Under the pieces are notes generated by a model. It was not told the origin of the DNA. It ran no database searches and worked only from the letters and a program-made list of their open reading frames with translations. A DNA stretch of 46,097 bases, taken from PZPK01 sp041590075 (GTDB lineage: Bacteria > Pseudomonadota > Gammaproteobacteria > Pseudomonadales > Oleiphilaceae). The first letter of the stretch is position 1, and every line of letters starts with the position of its first letter. A program made the translations under genes and the position numbers. The stretch covers positions 1 to 46,097 of the forward strand of contig JBFHUL010000017.1 in the NCBI GenBank assembly GCA_041590075.1, read 5' to 3'. This document shows positions 7,691-15,335 of this stretch, one piece after another.

Positions 7691-8658
7691 TAAGAAGGCT
7701 CCTTGTTCTCATTCAGCGTAGTCGAACTTTGTGCGACCGGAAGCATAATATGCACTTGGGTAAGATCGGCGTTTCGCTCAATGCGAATCGTCCCGCCGTG
7801 TTGTTGCACGATACTTTGCGCAATCGATAGCCCCAGGCCCTGCTGAGGTGGCCTGGTGGTAAAAAACGGCTCGAAGAGTTTAGTCTGGATTGCAGGATCA
7901 AACCCGTGGCCACGATCGCTGAAACAGATATGAATATGATCGTCGCGCAGTGCCGTCTTGATGGCTACGTTGCCATCCTCGGGGTGGGCTTCGATGGCGT
8001 TTTTAATGATGTTGACAAAGGCCTGGCTGAGCAACACTGCCATTCCCTCTATGCCGGGTAATTCCCCCAAGGCATAGTGAAGCGTGCATTGCTGTTGTTC
8101 ACGCTCCGACAGTAAACGTTCTGCCTGTTTCAGACAGTCATTCACCTGCACGGGTTTGCGTTTTGCCGATTCGGGATTGGCAAAGAAGCGTAAACTGTTG
8201 GCGATGGCGCTGATGCGGTTGGTACCGTCGACGGACTCCTTGATGAGCGGCGCCATATCGTCGCGAATGTAGTCGACCTCATAGCGCTGGCAAATCTGCT
8301 GCGACTGTGTTTCCAATGCAGGCGCTGCCTGCTGAATGAGGGAGTGGTGGGCGTCGCAGGCATCGCATAATTGTTCGACGTATTCCTTCAGGGTGAGCAA
8401 GTTGTTCTGGATAAAGGCATTGGGGTTGTTCAGCTCATGGGCCATGCCCGCGGCGAGTCGTCCGATTGAGGCCATTTTTTCCTGCGCAATGATCTGGTCC
8501 TGTTGCGTCCGCAGTTGCTCCATCGCCCGCAGCAGCTCCTGGTTCTTCATGTACAGCTCGCGCGATTTGTCTTCCAGCAGGCGCTCGGCCGTGGCGCGGG
8601 CCTTTTTCTGCAGGAGATAGGCGCGCTCCAGACTGTTGTAATCGGGTGCTTGGGTCAT
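7690..8658 (-). CDS. Soluble histidine kinase of the H-NOX system
   Basis: A 322-residue protein without membrane helices. An N-terminal coiled coil (about 8-60, rich in Arg, Glu, Lys) leads into the H-box GRLAAGMAHELNNPNAF with phosphorylatable His74. The C-terminal ATPase domain has an N-box (INIIKNAIEAHP), G1 (FSDRGHGFDP), an F-box-like FEPFFTT and G2 (QGLGLSIAQSIVQQHGG). It overlaps the H-NOX stop (ATGA) and the regulator start (TAATG). In Vibrio, Shewanella and others, H-NOX proteins control the autophosphorylation of an adjacent soluble kinase, and this layout matches. Signal output is expected to be phosphate flow to the neighbouring sigma-54 activator. Confidence 0.9.
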   Translation of the reverse strand: MTQAPDYNSLERAYLLQKKARATAERLLEDKSRELYMKNQELLRAMEQLRTQQDQIIAQEKMASIGRLAAGMAHELNNPNAFIQNNLLTLKEYVEQLCDACDAHHSLIQQAAPALETQSQQICQRYEVDYIRDDMAPLIKESVDGTNRISAIANSLRFFANPESAKRKPVQVNDCLKQAERLLSEREQQQCTLHYALGELPGIEGMAVLLSQAFVNIIKNAIEAHPEDGNVAIKTALRDDHIHICFSDRGHGFDPAIQTKLFEPFFTTRPPQQGLGLSIAQSIVQQHGGTIRIERNADLTQVHIMLPVAQSSTTLNENKEPS

Positions 8659-9191
8659 TGCACGACCACCTCAATCAAACAATGGTCGGCACCCTCATGC
8701 ATGCAGAGCGATTGGCGGGTCGTGATGTGCAGGCCATACAACCGGGCGGCACCTTCCAGCAAGCCTTCGGCCAAATGGCATAGTTTGCGCTCGGATTCGT
8801 AACGCAACGTGGCTTGGCCTTCCGATTGTGCCACGACCTTGATGCTTGGGGGGCGCGCATCTTCGTCGAGCTTGTGTACTTCAACGTGGATGACGCCATG
8901 AATACTGTTGATAAAGGCAAAAAAGTCCGGCTGGCTCTCCGCATACGCGGTGTGGCCACGGTGCAGGCAATCAAACAAATGCACGCCAAATTGATGGAGC
9001 AACACCGGGGCTTCCATATTCAGTTTTTTGCACAGAATGCCAACCAGCGTAAAAATTTCCTGGTCATCATAAGTCGCGGTGGCTGTGTAGGCACCTTCGA
9101 GACCCGCTTCGTCGAGCACTTCCAGCCAGGCCTTCAGGCCAAGCTGCTGTTCAATCATGTCGTTGAGTGCGATGAATACCGAACCTTTCAT
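8655..9191 (-). CDS. hnoX: H-NOX heme gas sensor (predicted nitric oxide)
   Basis: A 178-residue protein, the usual length of stand-alone H-NOX domains. The proximal heme ligand is His102 (IHVEVHKL), followed by the conserved Pro-Pro at 114-115. The heme-propionate motif YxSxR is Tyr131-Ser133-Arg135. Position 140, the distal Tyr of oxygen-binding H-NOX proteins, is Leu here, which predicts NO rather than oxygen binding. Cys138, Cys163 and Cys171 match three of the four zinc-site positions described in Shewanella H-NOX, but the fourth (His) appears absent. AGGAGA precedes the start. It overlaps the kinase gene by four bases. NO selectivity is inferred from residue 140. Confidence 0.93.
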   Translation of the reverse strand: MKGSVFIALNDMIEQQLGLKAWLEVLDEAGLEGAYTATATYDDQEIFTLVGILCKKLNMEAPVLLHQFGVHLFDCLHRGHTAYAESQPDFFAFINSIHGVIHVEVHKLDEDARPPSIKVVAQSEGQATLRYESERKLCHLAEGLLEGAARLYGLHITTRQSLCMHEGADHCLIEVVVQ

Positions 9192-9217
9192 CAGTGTATC
9201 TCCTGAGTGCCTAATAT

Positions 9218-9324
9218 AGTGGTATGCGCGGAGGCATGCGCGCCAGATGCAGACAATGGGGTATCAAATTTCATACCACTGTGTGAATGCCCGTGTACCG
9301 CCCATCTGGGCGCTAATTGTCTGC
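9218..9324 (-). promoter_or_regulatory. H-NOX leader with interleaved inverted repeats
   Basis: Two 9-base inverted repeats interlock: AGTGGTATG (9218-9226) with CATACCACT (9272-9280), and GCAGACAAT (9249-9257) with ATTGTCTGC (9316-9324). A near-perfect 18-base palindrome, GGTAT-C-AAATTT-C-ATACC, sits at 9260-9277. This could be a multi-site operator or a folded leader. I could not place a convincing -10/-35 or sigma-54 promoter here. Confidence 0.4.
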
Positions 9325-9387
9325 CCGGACGCACGGTTTTGACACGTTTTTTGCAAAATGCAACGCAAAACGAAAGGGTGGGAATGA

Positions 9388-11247
9388 TCACGCGGCCTCC
9401 GCCGGAAAGGTAATGTCGAAACGCGTGCCCACATCTACTTTGCTGGTGACGGTAATGTCACCGCCGTATTTCTTGATGATGTCGTAGGAGATCGACATGC
9501 CGAGTCCGGTTCCTTGTCCGACCGGTTTTGTGGTGTAGAACGGATCGAAGATCCGGTCCAGTTTGTCGGCCGGAATTCCGCACCCGTTGTCTTCAATTGT
9601 GATGCATATCTTGTCGTCGTGGTGGCGTGAGCTGATGTTCAGCATACCCTGTTTCCCTTCCATGGCATGGCCGGCATTGATGATGAGATTCATGAGTACC
9701 TGATTGATTTGCCCCCCTACACACTGCAGGGCGGGCAAAGGATTGAGGTCGGTATTGACTTCGCAATGATATTTGAGCTCGTTGCGCACCATATTGAGGG
9801 TAGAGGTAATACAGTCGTTGAGGTCGACCGCCGACTCGGTTTCTCCTGAGTGCGCATACCCCTTCAGGCCTTGTGTGATGTCCTTGATACGATCGGCGCC
9901 CGAAATGGACTCTTCTACCAGGGTCTGCATATCCTTGAGTACGAATGCGAGTTCTTCCAGTTCGAGCGTTTGTTTCAGGTGCTCTTGCAACTGCTTCGCT
10001 TCCTGGGTGTCGGGAAGCTCGGTGAGTGCCTGCCACTGCATGAGTTCTTCAATCAATTTACGGAGGAAAAAGTGATACTCGTGCAGGGTGCACAAATTGT
10101 TCATGATAAAGCCGATCGGGTTATTGATTTCGTGTGCCACGCCGGCAGTGACTTGTCCCAGCCCCGCCATTTTTTCGGCCAGCACAAGGCTTTTCTGCTT
10201 GCGTTTGAGTTCTTCGTTGCGTTCGATCAGCTTCATTTCTCGGCGGCGGATACGTTGCCCCATGTCGACGATCTGATCAGACAGCGCCTGTATTTCAACA
10301 GTCAATCGTTTGGTTTTATTGAGCTCGGAGTGGGAGCCACGGCTTAGCTGCGCTGCAAATGCCTGCAGACGTTCAAGCGGTAGAACAAAAAACCAGCGGC
10401 CCAGGGCCGCGGAGGCAAGGGCTGCAAACAGAGCGATAAGTATTGTGGTAAGGGCCAGGCGCTGTTCGGCCTGTGTAAAGGCTGCGGTAAAGTTGCTCAT
10501 GTTTGGCCGGTAATGCAGATGCAGGCCAGAGTAGCTGGGTAGGTTGATCCATGACGGCTCGCTGCTCTTTCCCCATGCAATGGGGCTGGCACCTGAGTAA
10601 CTGAGCTGTATTTCGAGGTCGACAAGTTGTTCCAGATTGAGTTGCTCGCGAAGTTCATCAAGCGGTATCCAAATAATCAACAGGCCCTCTGGTGCCTGGC
10701 CGTAGACAACGGGCACTGCAAGCTGCAGGAAGTAGACGCCTTGGCGGTCTTGTATGAGCCCTACGTTCTGTTCGCTGCGACCTTCGAGCAGACTGCGAAA
10801 GCGCTGTGCGATGTTCAGCCCCGGTAAGTCGGGCACGTCGCGTTCCGCGATCATCATGCCGTTAAAGTCAGTCAGCATCTGAGGGTAGGCATAGCCGAAG
10901 AAACCGGGTTCGTTAAACCAGTCGGCCAATACCATTCGGCCGGTTTCCGGTTGCATAATGCTTTGCTGAATCAAAGGCAAGCGGGTCTGCTTTTTGGCGA
11001 GATTGATGTGCACATCGAGAAAATAATGTACTTGCTGCGCCAGGGTTTCGGCCTGAAACGCCACAGACTTCAGGTGCTGGTCCCGTAAATCGTTTTTTAA
11101 ACCGGTACTGAATACCTGAAACAGCACGAAGCTGGTCGCAGAAATAATGCTCAGCAGAAACAGCATCAACAGGCGATTGGTTTTGGGTGGCCGGGTTGAA
11201 ATGAGATTGTGAGTAGCTCTCGATAGAGCTTGAAGCGCCGACTTCAT
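9388..11247 (-). CDS. Membrane-bound sensor histidine kinase
   Basis: A 619-residue protein with two membrane helices (about 26-47 and 264-288) enclosing a periplasmic domain of about 215 residues, then a HAMP-like linker and a long coiled coil. The kinase core has the H-box GQVTAGVAHEINNPIGF with His372, an N-box (MNLIINAGHAM), G1 (IEDNGCGIP), FDPFYTTK and a GTGLGMSISYDIIKKYGG G2 box. The H-box resembles that of the nearby soluble kinase (AHExNNP...NN.CTL/LTL), suggesting related kinases. The periplasmic part may be a CACHE-like fold. The start overlaps the stop of the upstream periplasmic binding protein (ATGA), so that protein probably presents the ligand. There is no fused receiver domain. 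Confidence 0.9.
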   Translation of the reverse strand: MKSALQALSRATHNLISTRPPKTNRLLMLFLLSIISATSFVLFQVFSTGLKNDLRDQHLKSVAFQAETLAQQVHYFLDVHINLAKKQTRLPLIQQSIMQPETGRMVLADWFNEPGFFGYAYPQMLTDFNGMMIAERDVPDLPGLNIAQRFRSLLEGRSEQNVGLIQDRQGVYFLQLAVPVVYGQAPEGLLIIWIPLDELREQLNLEQLVDLEIQLSYSGASPIAWGKSSEPSWINLPSYSGLHLHYRPNMSNFTAAFTQAEQRLALTTILIALFAALASAALGRWFFVLPLERLQAFAAQLSRGSHSELNKTKRLTVEIQALSDQIVDMGQRIRRREMKLIERNEELKRKQKSLVLAEKMAGLGQVTAGVAHEINNPIGFIMNNLCTLHEYHFFLRKLIEELMQWQALTELPDTQEAKQLQEHLKQTLELEELAFVLKDMQTLVEESISGADRIKDITQGLKGYAHSGETESAVDLNDCITSTLNMVRNELKYHCEVNTDLNPLPALQCVGGQINQVLMNLIINAGHAMEGKQGMLNISSRHHDDKICITIEDNGCGIPADKLDRIFDPFYTTKPVGQGTGLGMSISYDIIKKYGGDITVTSKVDVGTRFDITFPAEAA

Positions 11248-12542
11248 GGCTGTTCACCGCGCGGTAATGTAAGCAGCTGTATTCGGCCGGAAGCATCATA
11301 ACGCCCCATGCGCAGATTATCTGGGCCTAGCGCCTCGTGCGCATCACTGCCGATCTCCCGATAGTCACTGAATGGCTGGTAGTAGGTTTTTACGAGTCCT
11401 TCCACGGGATGTTGCAGGCGTTCAAGCGCTCGCTTGATGGCGTGTTTATCGTTTGGTGCGTGGCCCGTAAGTGTTGCCTGCGTCGCCGCCGCATGCAGCA
11501 ACAGAATGAGGTCGTAAGCATGGGTAAAGCCGGTGGGGGCGGGGATGTCGTCGTGAGTAAAGTTCGCAGAATCCTGCACCTGAGCCGCTGCCTCTAATGC
11601 CTGTTGCACCACGATGTGGTCGGGTTCCTCATACATGCGTGAGCGGGTTTGTAAAAACTCCAGATCTATCTGACTAAGCTGTGCATGCCCCATTCGGTTA
11701 AAGAAATCTCCGCCCGTAATGCCCCAGTGGCTGCGTACCGGAAGGCGCAGGTTAGCGGGCAGCGATGCCATTGCACCAAGCAGACTAAGGCCCTCTGGAG
11801 TATTGGCGACCATTACAATCACATCCGCCTCTGCCTCACGAGCCTGATTGAGCAGTAACAGTGCTTCATTGCGCCGTATGCCCCAGTTAAAGAAGGCTAG
11901 GCCTGCGAGATCCGCCGTGCTGGCGCGCAGCGAGGACTTCATGGTTATTTCGTTGGCTCGCCCCCAACCGGTATTTTCCAGTAGTAAGAAGGGGCGGCGG
12001 TAGTGTTGATCATTCACCGTATGAGCTATCAACTTGGCGCCGGCGTAGCGATCGTCGAGCGATAAACGGAAAATCCAGTTTTCACCGTGCTCCGGGCGGG
12101 TAATCCCCGTGGCGGCCGCCCAGGGAACAAGGGTTAACACCTGTTGCCGGTTAATGAGTTCGCGGTGTGCCAGCAGCGGGGGAGAGTGCATACCACCAAT
12201 GATAGCGATACATGCGGGGTCGGCAGCAGCCTTGGCGATATTGTTCTTGCTGCGAGCGGTGTTGCCGCGATGGTCGAGAATGGTGAGTTCAACGGGAACG
12301 CCCGACAGACGATGAGCAAGGTGCGTCAGGGCGCTTTTCACACCGAGAGCGATGCTCTGGCCTGCTGCTCGTTGATTGCTCATGTCGGCATCAAGGTACA
12401 GGCGATAGGTGGTCTCTCTATTCTCTCGACTGGCGCTGTTAGCGCTCACAGTACCCAGCACTTCCGCACAATGGCATAACAAGAAGAGGGCGAGTATGGG
12501 TTTGGCCAGTACCCGGTAATGGGTGTGCAGGGAATGCCTCAT
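11244..12542 (-). CDS. Periplasmic binding protein (type I, branched-chain amino acid-like)
   Basis: A 432-residue exported protein. I chose the ATG at 12542, which opens a signal peptide (VLAKPILALFLLCHCAEVLGTVSA). The mature part has type I periplasmic-binding hallmarks of the ABC Peripla_BP_6 group: an opening YRLYLDADMSNQ, IALGVKSALTHL, VPVELTILDHRGN, then IAIIGGMHSPPLLAHRELINRQQVLTLVPWAAA and a late FTHAYDLILLLHAAA. No permease or ATPase gene is nearby. It is fused by a four-base overlap to a membrane kinase gene. It therefore most likely acts as a ligand receptor for that kinase rather than in transport. The ligand is unknown. Confidence 0.85.
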   Translation of the reverse strand: MRHSLHTHYRVLAKPILALFLLCHCAEVLGTVSANSASRENRETTYRLYLDADMSNQRAAGQSIALGVKSALTHLAHRLSGVPVELTILDHRGNTARSKNNIAKAAADPACIAIIGGMHSPPLLAHRELINRQQVLTLVPWAAATGITRPEHGENWIFRLSLDDRYAGAKLIAHTVNDQHYRRPFLLLENTGWGRANEITMKSSLRASTADLAGLAFFNWGIRRNEALLLLNQAREAEADVIVMVANTPEGLSLLGAMASLPANLRLPVRSHWGITGGDFFNRMGHAQLSQIDLEFLQTRSRMYEEPDHIVVQQALEAAAQVQDSANFTHDDIPAPTGFTHAYDLILLLHAAATQATLTGHAPNDKHAIKRALERLQHPVEGLVKTYYQPFSDYREIGSDAHEALGPDNLRMGRYDASGRIQLLTLPRGEQP

Positions 12543-12595
12543 GGTACGCGTCTCAAACAAATCAATGATGCAAAGATCAACGATAAATCCTAACC

Positions 12596-12609
12596 TGTCA
12601 AATGTGACA
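12596..12609. promoter_or_regulatory. Operator-like dyad TGTCA-N4-TGACA
   Basis: A perfect inverted repeat with a four-base centre in the space between divergent genes. A similar TGTC-N6-GACA dyad lies before the receiver-HD gene at 13397. On the minus strand it overlaps a TTGACA that could be a -35 for the binding-protein gene. Confidence 0.35.
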
Positions 12610-12619
12610 TTAGAGCTAT

Positions 12620-12647
12620 TTGTATAAAAAATGTAATGCGCTATAGT
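12620..12647 (+). promoter_or_regulatory. Possible sigma-70 promoter for the HTH-receiver gene
   Basis: TTGTAT, a 16-base spacer and TATAGT, ending about 90 bases before the ATG at 12736. The match is moderate. The dyad at 12596 lies just upstream. Confidence 0.3.
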
Positions 12648-12735
12648 TGCTGGCGGCCGGCGTTGTTTCTGCGTTGGCACTTACACAGTATAGATTGCTC
12701 TGGGTGTAGTACCTGAGCGGCCAACGGGGAACAGA

Positions 12736-13362
12736 ATGAAAGATGTGCTAACCACCGGTGAGATAGCCAAACTTTGCGGCGTCAACTTTCGTACCGTGAT
12801 TCGCTGGATCGATAAAGGCTATATCGAAGCCTACAAATTGCCTGGCCGTGGAGATAACCGTGTCACTCGCGAGAATGTCATTAAATTCATGCGTGCCAAC
12901 GATATGCCTATTCCTCCCGAGTTGGGGGAGGCGAATACAGGCGACAGTAGGGTCGAAACCGCAGTACCCGAAGTGGCGGAAGTGGCGAAAGAACAAGCTT
13001 CCCGGCGCGTATTGATTGTAGAGGATGATGAGCTGATGGCACGCTCGATGGAGCGCACTCTCGCCAGAGCTGGTTATCTTACGGCCATCGCCAGCAACGG
13101 GATTGAAGCGGGCATTCAGCTCGAGTCGCACAAGCCTACAGCCATTACGCTCGACTTGCAGATGCCAGGTATGAGTGGGTTTGAGTTGCTGGAAGTGATT
13201 AGAGGTAATGCTTGTTATGGGCACATCAAAATATTGGTGGTGTCTGCGGCGGGTAAAGCGCGCGAGACCGAGTTGCGAGCGCTGGGCGCCGATAACGTGC
13301 TCGACAAGCCATTCAAAAACAAGGAGTTATTAAGCAGTCTCAAGGCCTTAATTGCAGACTGA
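12736..13362 (+). CDS. HTH (excisionase/MerR-like)-receiver regulator
   Basis: A 208-residue protein with an unusual order. An N-terminal helix-turn-helix of the excisionase/HTH_17 type (about 5-53: LTTGEIAKLCGVNFRTVIRWIDKG, then YKLPGRGDNRVTRENVIKFM) is followed by an acidic linker and a C-terminal receiver (about 91-206) with phosphoacceptor Asp140 (ITLDLQMPGMSG) and switch Lys in DKPF. Most DNA-binding response regulators have the receiver first. GGGGAAC lies upstream of the ATG. It is divergent from the binding protein-kinase pair and precedes a second receiver gene, so it may be the output of that kinase. DNA targets are unknown; the TGTC-N6-GACA dyads are candidates. Confidence 0.85.
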   Translation: MKDVLTTGEIAKLCGVNFRTVIRWIDKGYIEAYKLPGRGDNRVTRENVIKFMRANDMPIPPELGEANTGDSRVETAVPEVAEVAKEQASRRVLIVEDDELMARSMERTLARAGYLTAIASNGIEAGIQLESHKPTAITLDLQMPGMSGFELLEVIRGNACYGHIKILVVSAAGKARETELRALGADNVLDKPFKNKELLSSLKALIAD

Positions 13363-13396
13363 CAAGGTATTTCACAAAAATTATAAAAAATACATA

Positions 13397-13410
13397 TGTC
13401 AGGTAAGACA
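13397..13410. promoter_or_regulatory. Operator-like dyad TGTC-N6-GACA
   Basis: Same half-sites and spacing as the dyad at 12596-12609, here in the 118-base gap before the receiver-HD gene. It is followed by two more TGTCA words (about 13416 and 13424). A common regulator of the two genes is inferred. Confidence 0.3.
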
Positions 13411-13480
13411 GGTTGTGTCATGCTGTCACCTCACATTCGAACGGTGTGATGAGCACGCCGGAGTAACGAGAGGTATAGCC

Positions 13481-14875
13481 ATGTCTGCGCGAGTCCTGTT
13501 AGTCGACGATGAACCCAGCGTTCTCAGCACCTTGAAGCGTTTGCTACGCCACCAATCCTATGCGCTGGATACAGCGACCGGTGGTGAGCAGGCGCTGGAA
13601 CTGTTAGGTCAGCAGCGCTACGACCTGATTGTGAGCGATATGCGTATGCCGGGCATGAGTGGTGCCGAGCTGCTTGGCCGGGCACGTGAGCAATACCCCA
13701 TGACCGAGCGCATTCTGCTCACCGGGTATTCCGATATGGAGGACACTATTCAGGCCATTAACGACGGAGGGATTTTCGGTTATGTATCGAAGCCCTGGGA
13801 TCCTGAACAGCTCGTGGCTCTGATTGCCAGTGGTATCGAGAAAACCCGGAAGAACAAGAAAAAGAATAAAGTGCTGCATCAGTTAAAAAAGAAAACCGAC
13901 GCGCTTGCTTCCGATGTGGAGCAAAAATCCCGCGAGGTCGCACAAACGGCTGCGCTGATGGACTTCGCACGCAAACAGTTGGATGCAAAACAACAAGCCG
14001 AATCGGCGCTCCGCCAAGAAAGTGAACAGGCACAGGCCGCTATGGCGCAGGCACTGGAGGACAGTTATCTGGTGGTTGAGCAGCTGTTACTTAATCTCAT
14101 GGATCTTAAGCTGCGTGGGCAGCGCGTGTTCTGTCAGCGGGTGGCCGATGTGGCGGTTGCTCTGGCAGAGTCGATTTGCCTGGACGCAGTCAAGGTGACG
14201 CGCCTGCGTCGCGCGGCCCGGCTGCATGGCCTGGGAAAAATCGGGGTTTCCGAGGTGATTTTGCGCAAGGCGCTGAATCAATTGGACGAAGAAGAGCTGG
14301 CGAGTTATCGACAATACCCCGCGCATGGTGCCTGCGCGCTCATGGCACTGGCGCCATTTCAGGAAGTGGCGCAGTTATTGTTCAATCAGCGTGAATATCT
14401 CGACGGTTCAGGCTTTCCGAGTGGTTTGACTGCCGAGACGCTGGATACGTCCTCGCGCATCCTTGCCTTGGCGATAGACTATGTGGAATACCGTATGGGT
14501 CATCAGACTGGTAGCATGATGACGCACGACGACTGCGTGAATATGCTGCAGCGGTTTGCCAAACGCTATGATGAGCGTCTTCTGGTAGCTTTGGCGTCGG
14601 TAACACTCGAAATCGAAGCTCAGGGCGAGGGCAAGGAACTGGTGCTGCCGGTGCATTCTCTGACAGAAAACATGGTGCTGAACAAAGACATCGTGAGTGA
14701 AGCCGGGATTCTGTTGTTACGACGCGGTACCGTGCTCAACGAATCGGCCATTCGTCACATGCTGCGGCTTCAGGAAAATCTCATCGAGCGTTTGATGGTG
14801 AGTGTGCGCTTTCAGGCTGGCCTGCCCAAGGAGGGTGAAGCGGCGAGTTTTGCAGAACCGGAGTCTGCTGGTTAA
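13481..14875 (+). CDS. Receiver-HD-GYP-like protein with degenerate active site
   Basis: A 464-residue protein. The ATG at 13481, with GAGAGG upstream, places the receiver right at the N-terminus (Asp53 in VSDMRMPGMSG; KPW at 104-106). A charged coiled coil (about 120-190) joins it to an HD-GYP-type domain (about 195-345). The metal-binding residues are eroded: the HD pair is His249-Gly250 (LHGLGKIG), the usual HH-E near the GYP motif is Asn302-Gln303-Arg-Glu, and GYP is GFP (311-313). His282 (YPAHG) remains. It is probably not an active cyclic-di-GMP phosphodiesterase but may bind partners or nucleotide. The receiver is close in style to that of the sigma-54 activator at 6206. Confidence 0.85.
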   Translation: MSARVLLVDDEPSVLSTLKRLLRHQSYALDTATGGEQALELLGQQRYDLIVSDMRMPGMSGAELLGRAREQYPMTERILLTGYSDMEDTIQAINDGGIFGYVSKPWDPEQLVALIASGIEKTRKNKKKNKVLHQLKKKTDALASDVEQKSREVAQTAALMDFARKQLDAKQQAESALRQESEQAQAAMAQALEDSYLVVEQLLLNLMDLKLRGQRVFCQRVADVAVALAESICLDAVKVTRLRRAARLHGLGKIGVSEVILRKALNQLDEEELASYRQYPAHGACALMALAPFQEVAQLLFNQREYLDGSGFPSGLTAETLDTSSRILALAIDYVEYRMGHQTGSMMTHDDCVNMLQRFAKRYDERLLVALASVTLEIEAQGEGKELVLPVHSLTENMVLNKDIVSEAGILLLRRGTVLNESAIRHMLRLQENLIERLMVSVRFQAGLPKEGEAASFAEPESAG

Positions 14876-14941
14876 AGTAAGCATGAACGGTATTTTCAGT
14901 TCGTAGGTAAAATAAAGATTGTTGTCACAGAGAGTCATGGA

Positions 14942-15232
14942 ATGAATGAACTACTGGATGCATTTCGACAAGCCTGTCTCGACAAAGACTGGCAGGCTCT
15001 GGCAGGCATTGATGCGGATTTGCGCCGACAGTTGGGCGAGGATCTTGCGCACTGCCAAACAGAGCAGGACAAGCAAGCCATGATTGTGTTGCTGCAACGC
15101 TTACAGAAAATATATGCACTGGCTACGCGCAACGCACAGGAAAATTACCAGGAAATTGCTGGCGAACTCGCGAAGTTGAAGAAGGATCAGCGGGCAGTGC
15201 GCGCCTACGAACAGGGCAGCCGCTTCCCCTGA
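14942..15232 (+). CDS. fliT: Small helical protein, FliT-like export chaperone candidate
   Basis: A 96-residue protein, almost entirely alpha-helical by composition (MNELLDAFRQACLDKDWQALAGI..., then a basic helix ELAKLKKDQRAVRAYEQ). FliT-type chaperones of Pseudomonas-like bacteria are of this size, end in a similar K/R-rich AVxAY segment, and lie just upstream of fleQ. Position and composition therefore suggest FliT, but there is no decisive motif. It lies 66 bases after the receiver-HD gene and is followed by a strong terminator, so it closes that transcription unit. The fliD and fliS genes that usually accompany it are not in this window. Confidence 0.5.
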   Translation: MNELLDAFRQACLDKDWQALAGIDADLRRQLGEDLAHCQTEQDKQAMIVLLQRLQKIYALATRNAQENYQEIAGELAKLKKDQRAVRAYEQGSRFP

Positions 15233-15296
15233 TGTCTGTCGGCGCAGGAGATCCGCCGGCATACAGAAGCGACGGTATTTTGTTGAAAAGCAGTCA

Positions 15297-15319
15297 ATGG
15301 CGCAATTGCGCCATTTTTT
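15297..15319 (+). terminator. Rho-independent terminator after the fliT-like gene
   Basis: A perfect palindrome ATGGCGCAATTGCGCCAT (15297-15314) followed by a run of six T. It separates the upstream signalling genes from fleQ. Confidence 0.85.
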
Positions 15320-15321
15320 GC

Positions 15322-15335
15322 GTCACTTTATTGAC
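15322..15335 (-). promoter_or_regulatory. FleQ-box-like site over the fleQ promoter
   Basis: On the minus strand it reads GTCAATAAAGTGAC, 13 of 14 positions matching the Pseudomonas FleQ box GTCAATAAATTGAC as I recall it. It overlaps the first five bases of the -35 hexamer of the fleQ sigma-70 promoter, so bound FleQ should repress its own gene. Confidence 0.5.

Noticed and set aside
9300..9330. GC-rich GG-N10-GC pattern on the minus strand before the H-NOX gene
   Set aside because: Only the invariant dinucleotides fit; the remaining positions do not match sigma-54.
12685..12710. TGGCAC and a later TTGC before the HTH-receiver gene
   Set aside because: The two halves are much too far apart (19 bases between GG and GC) for sigma-54.
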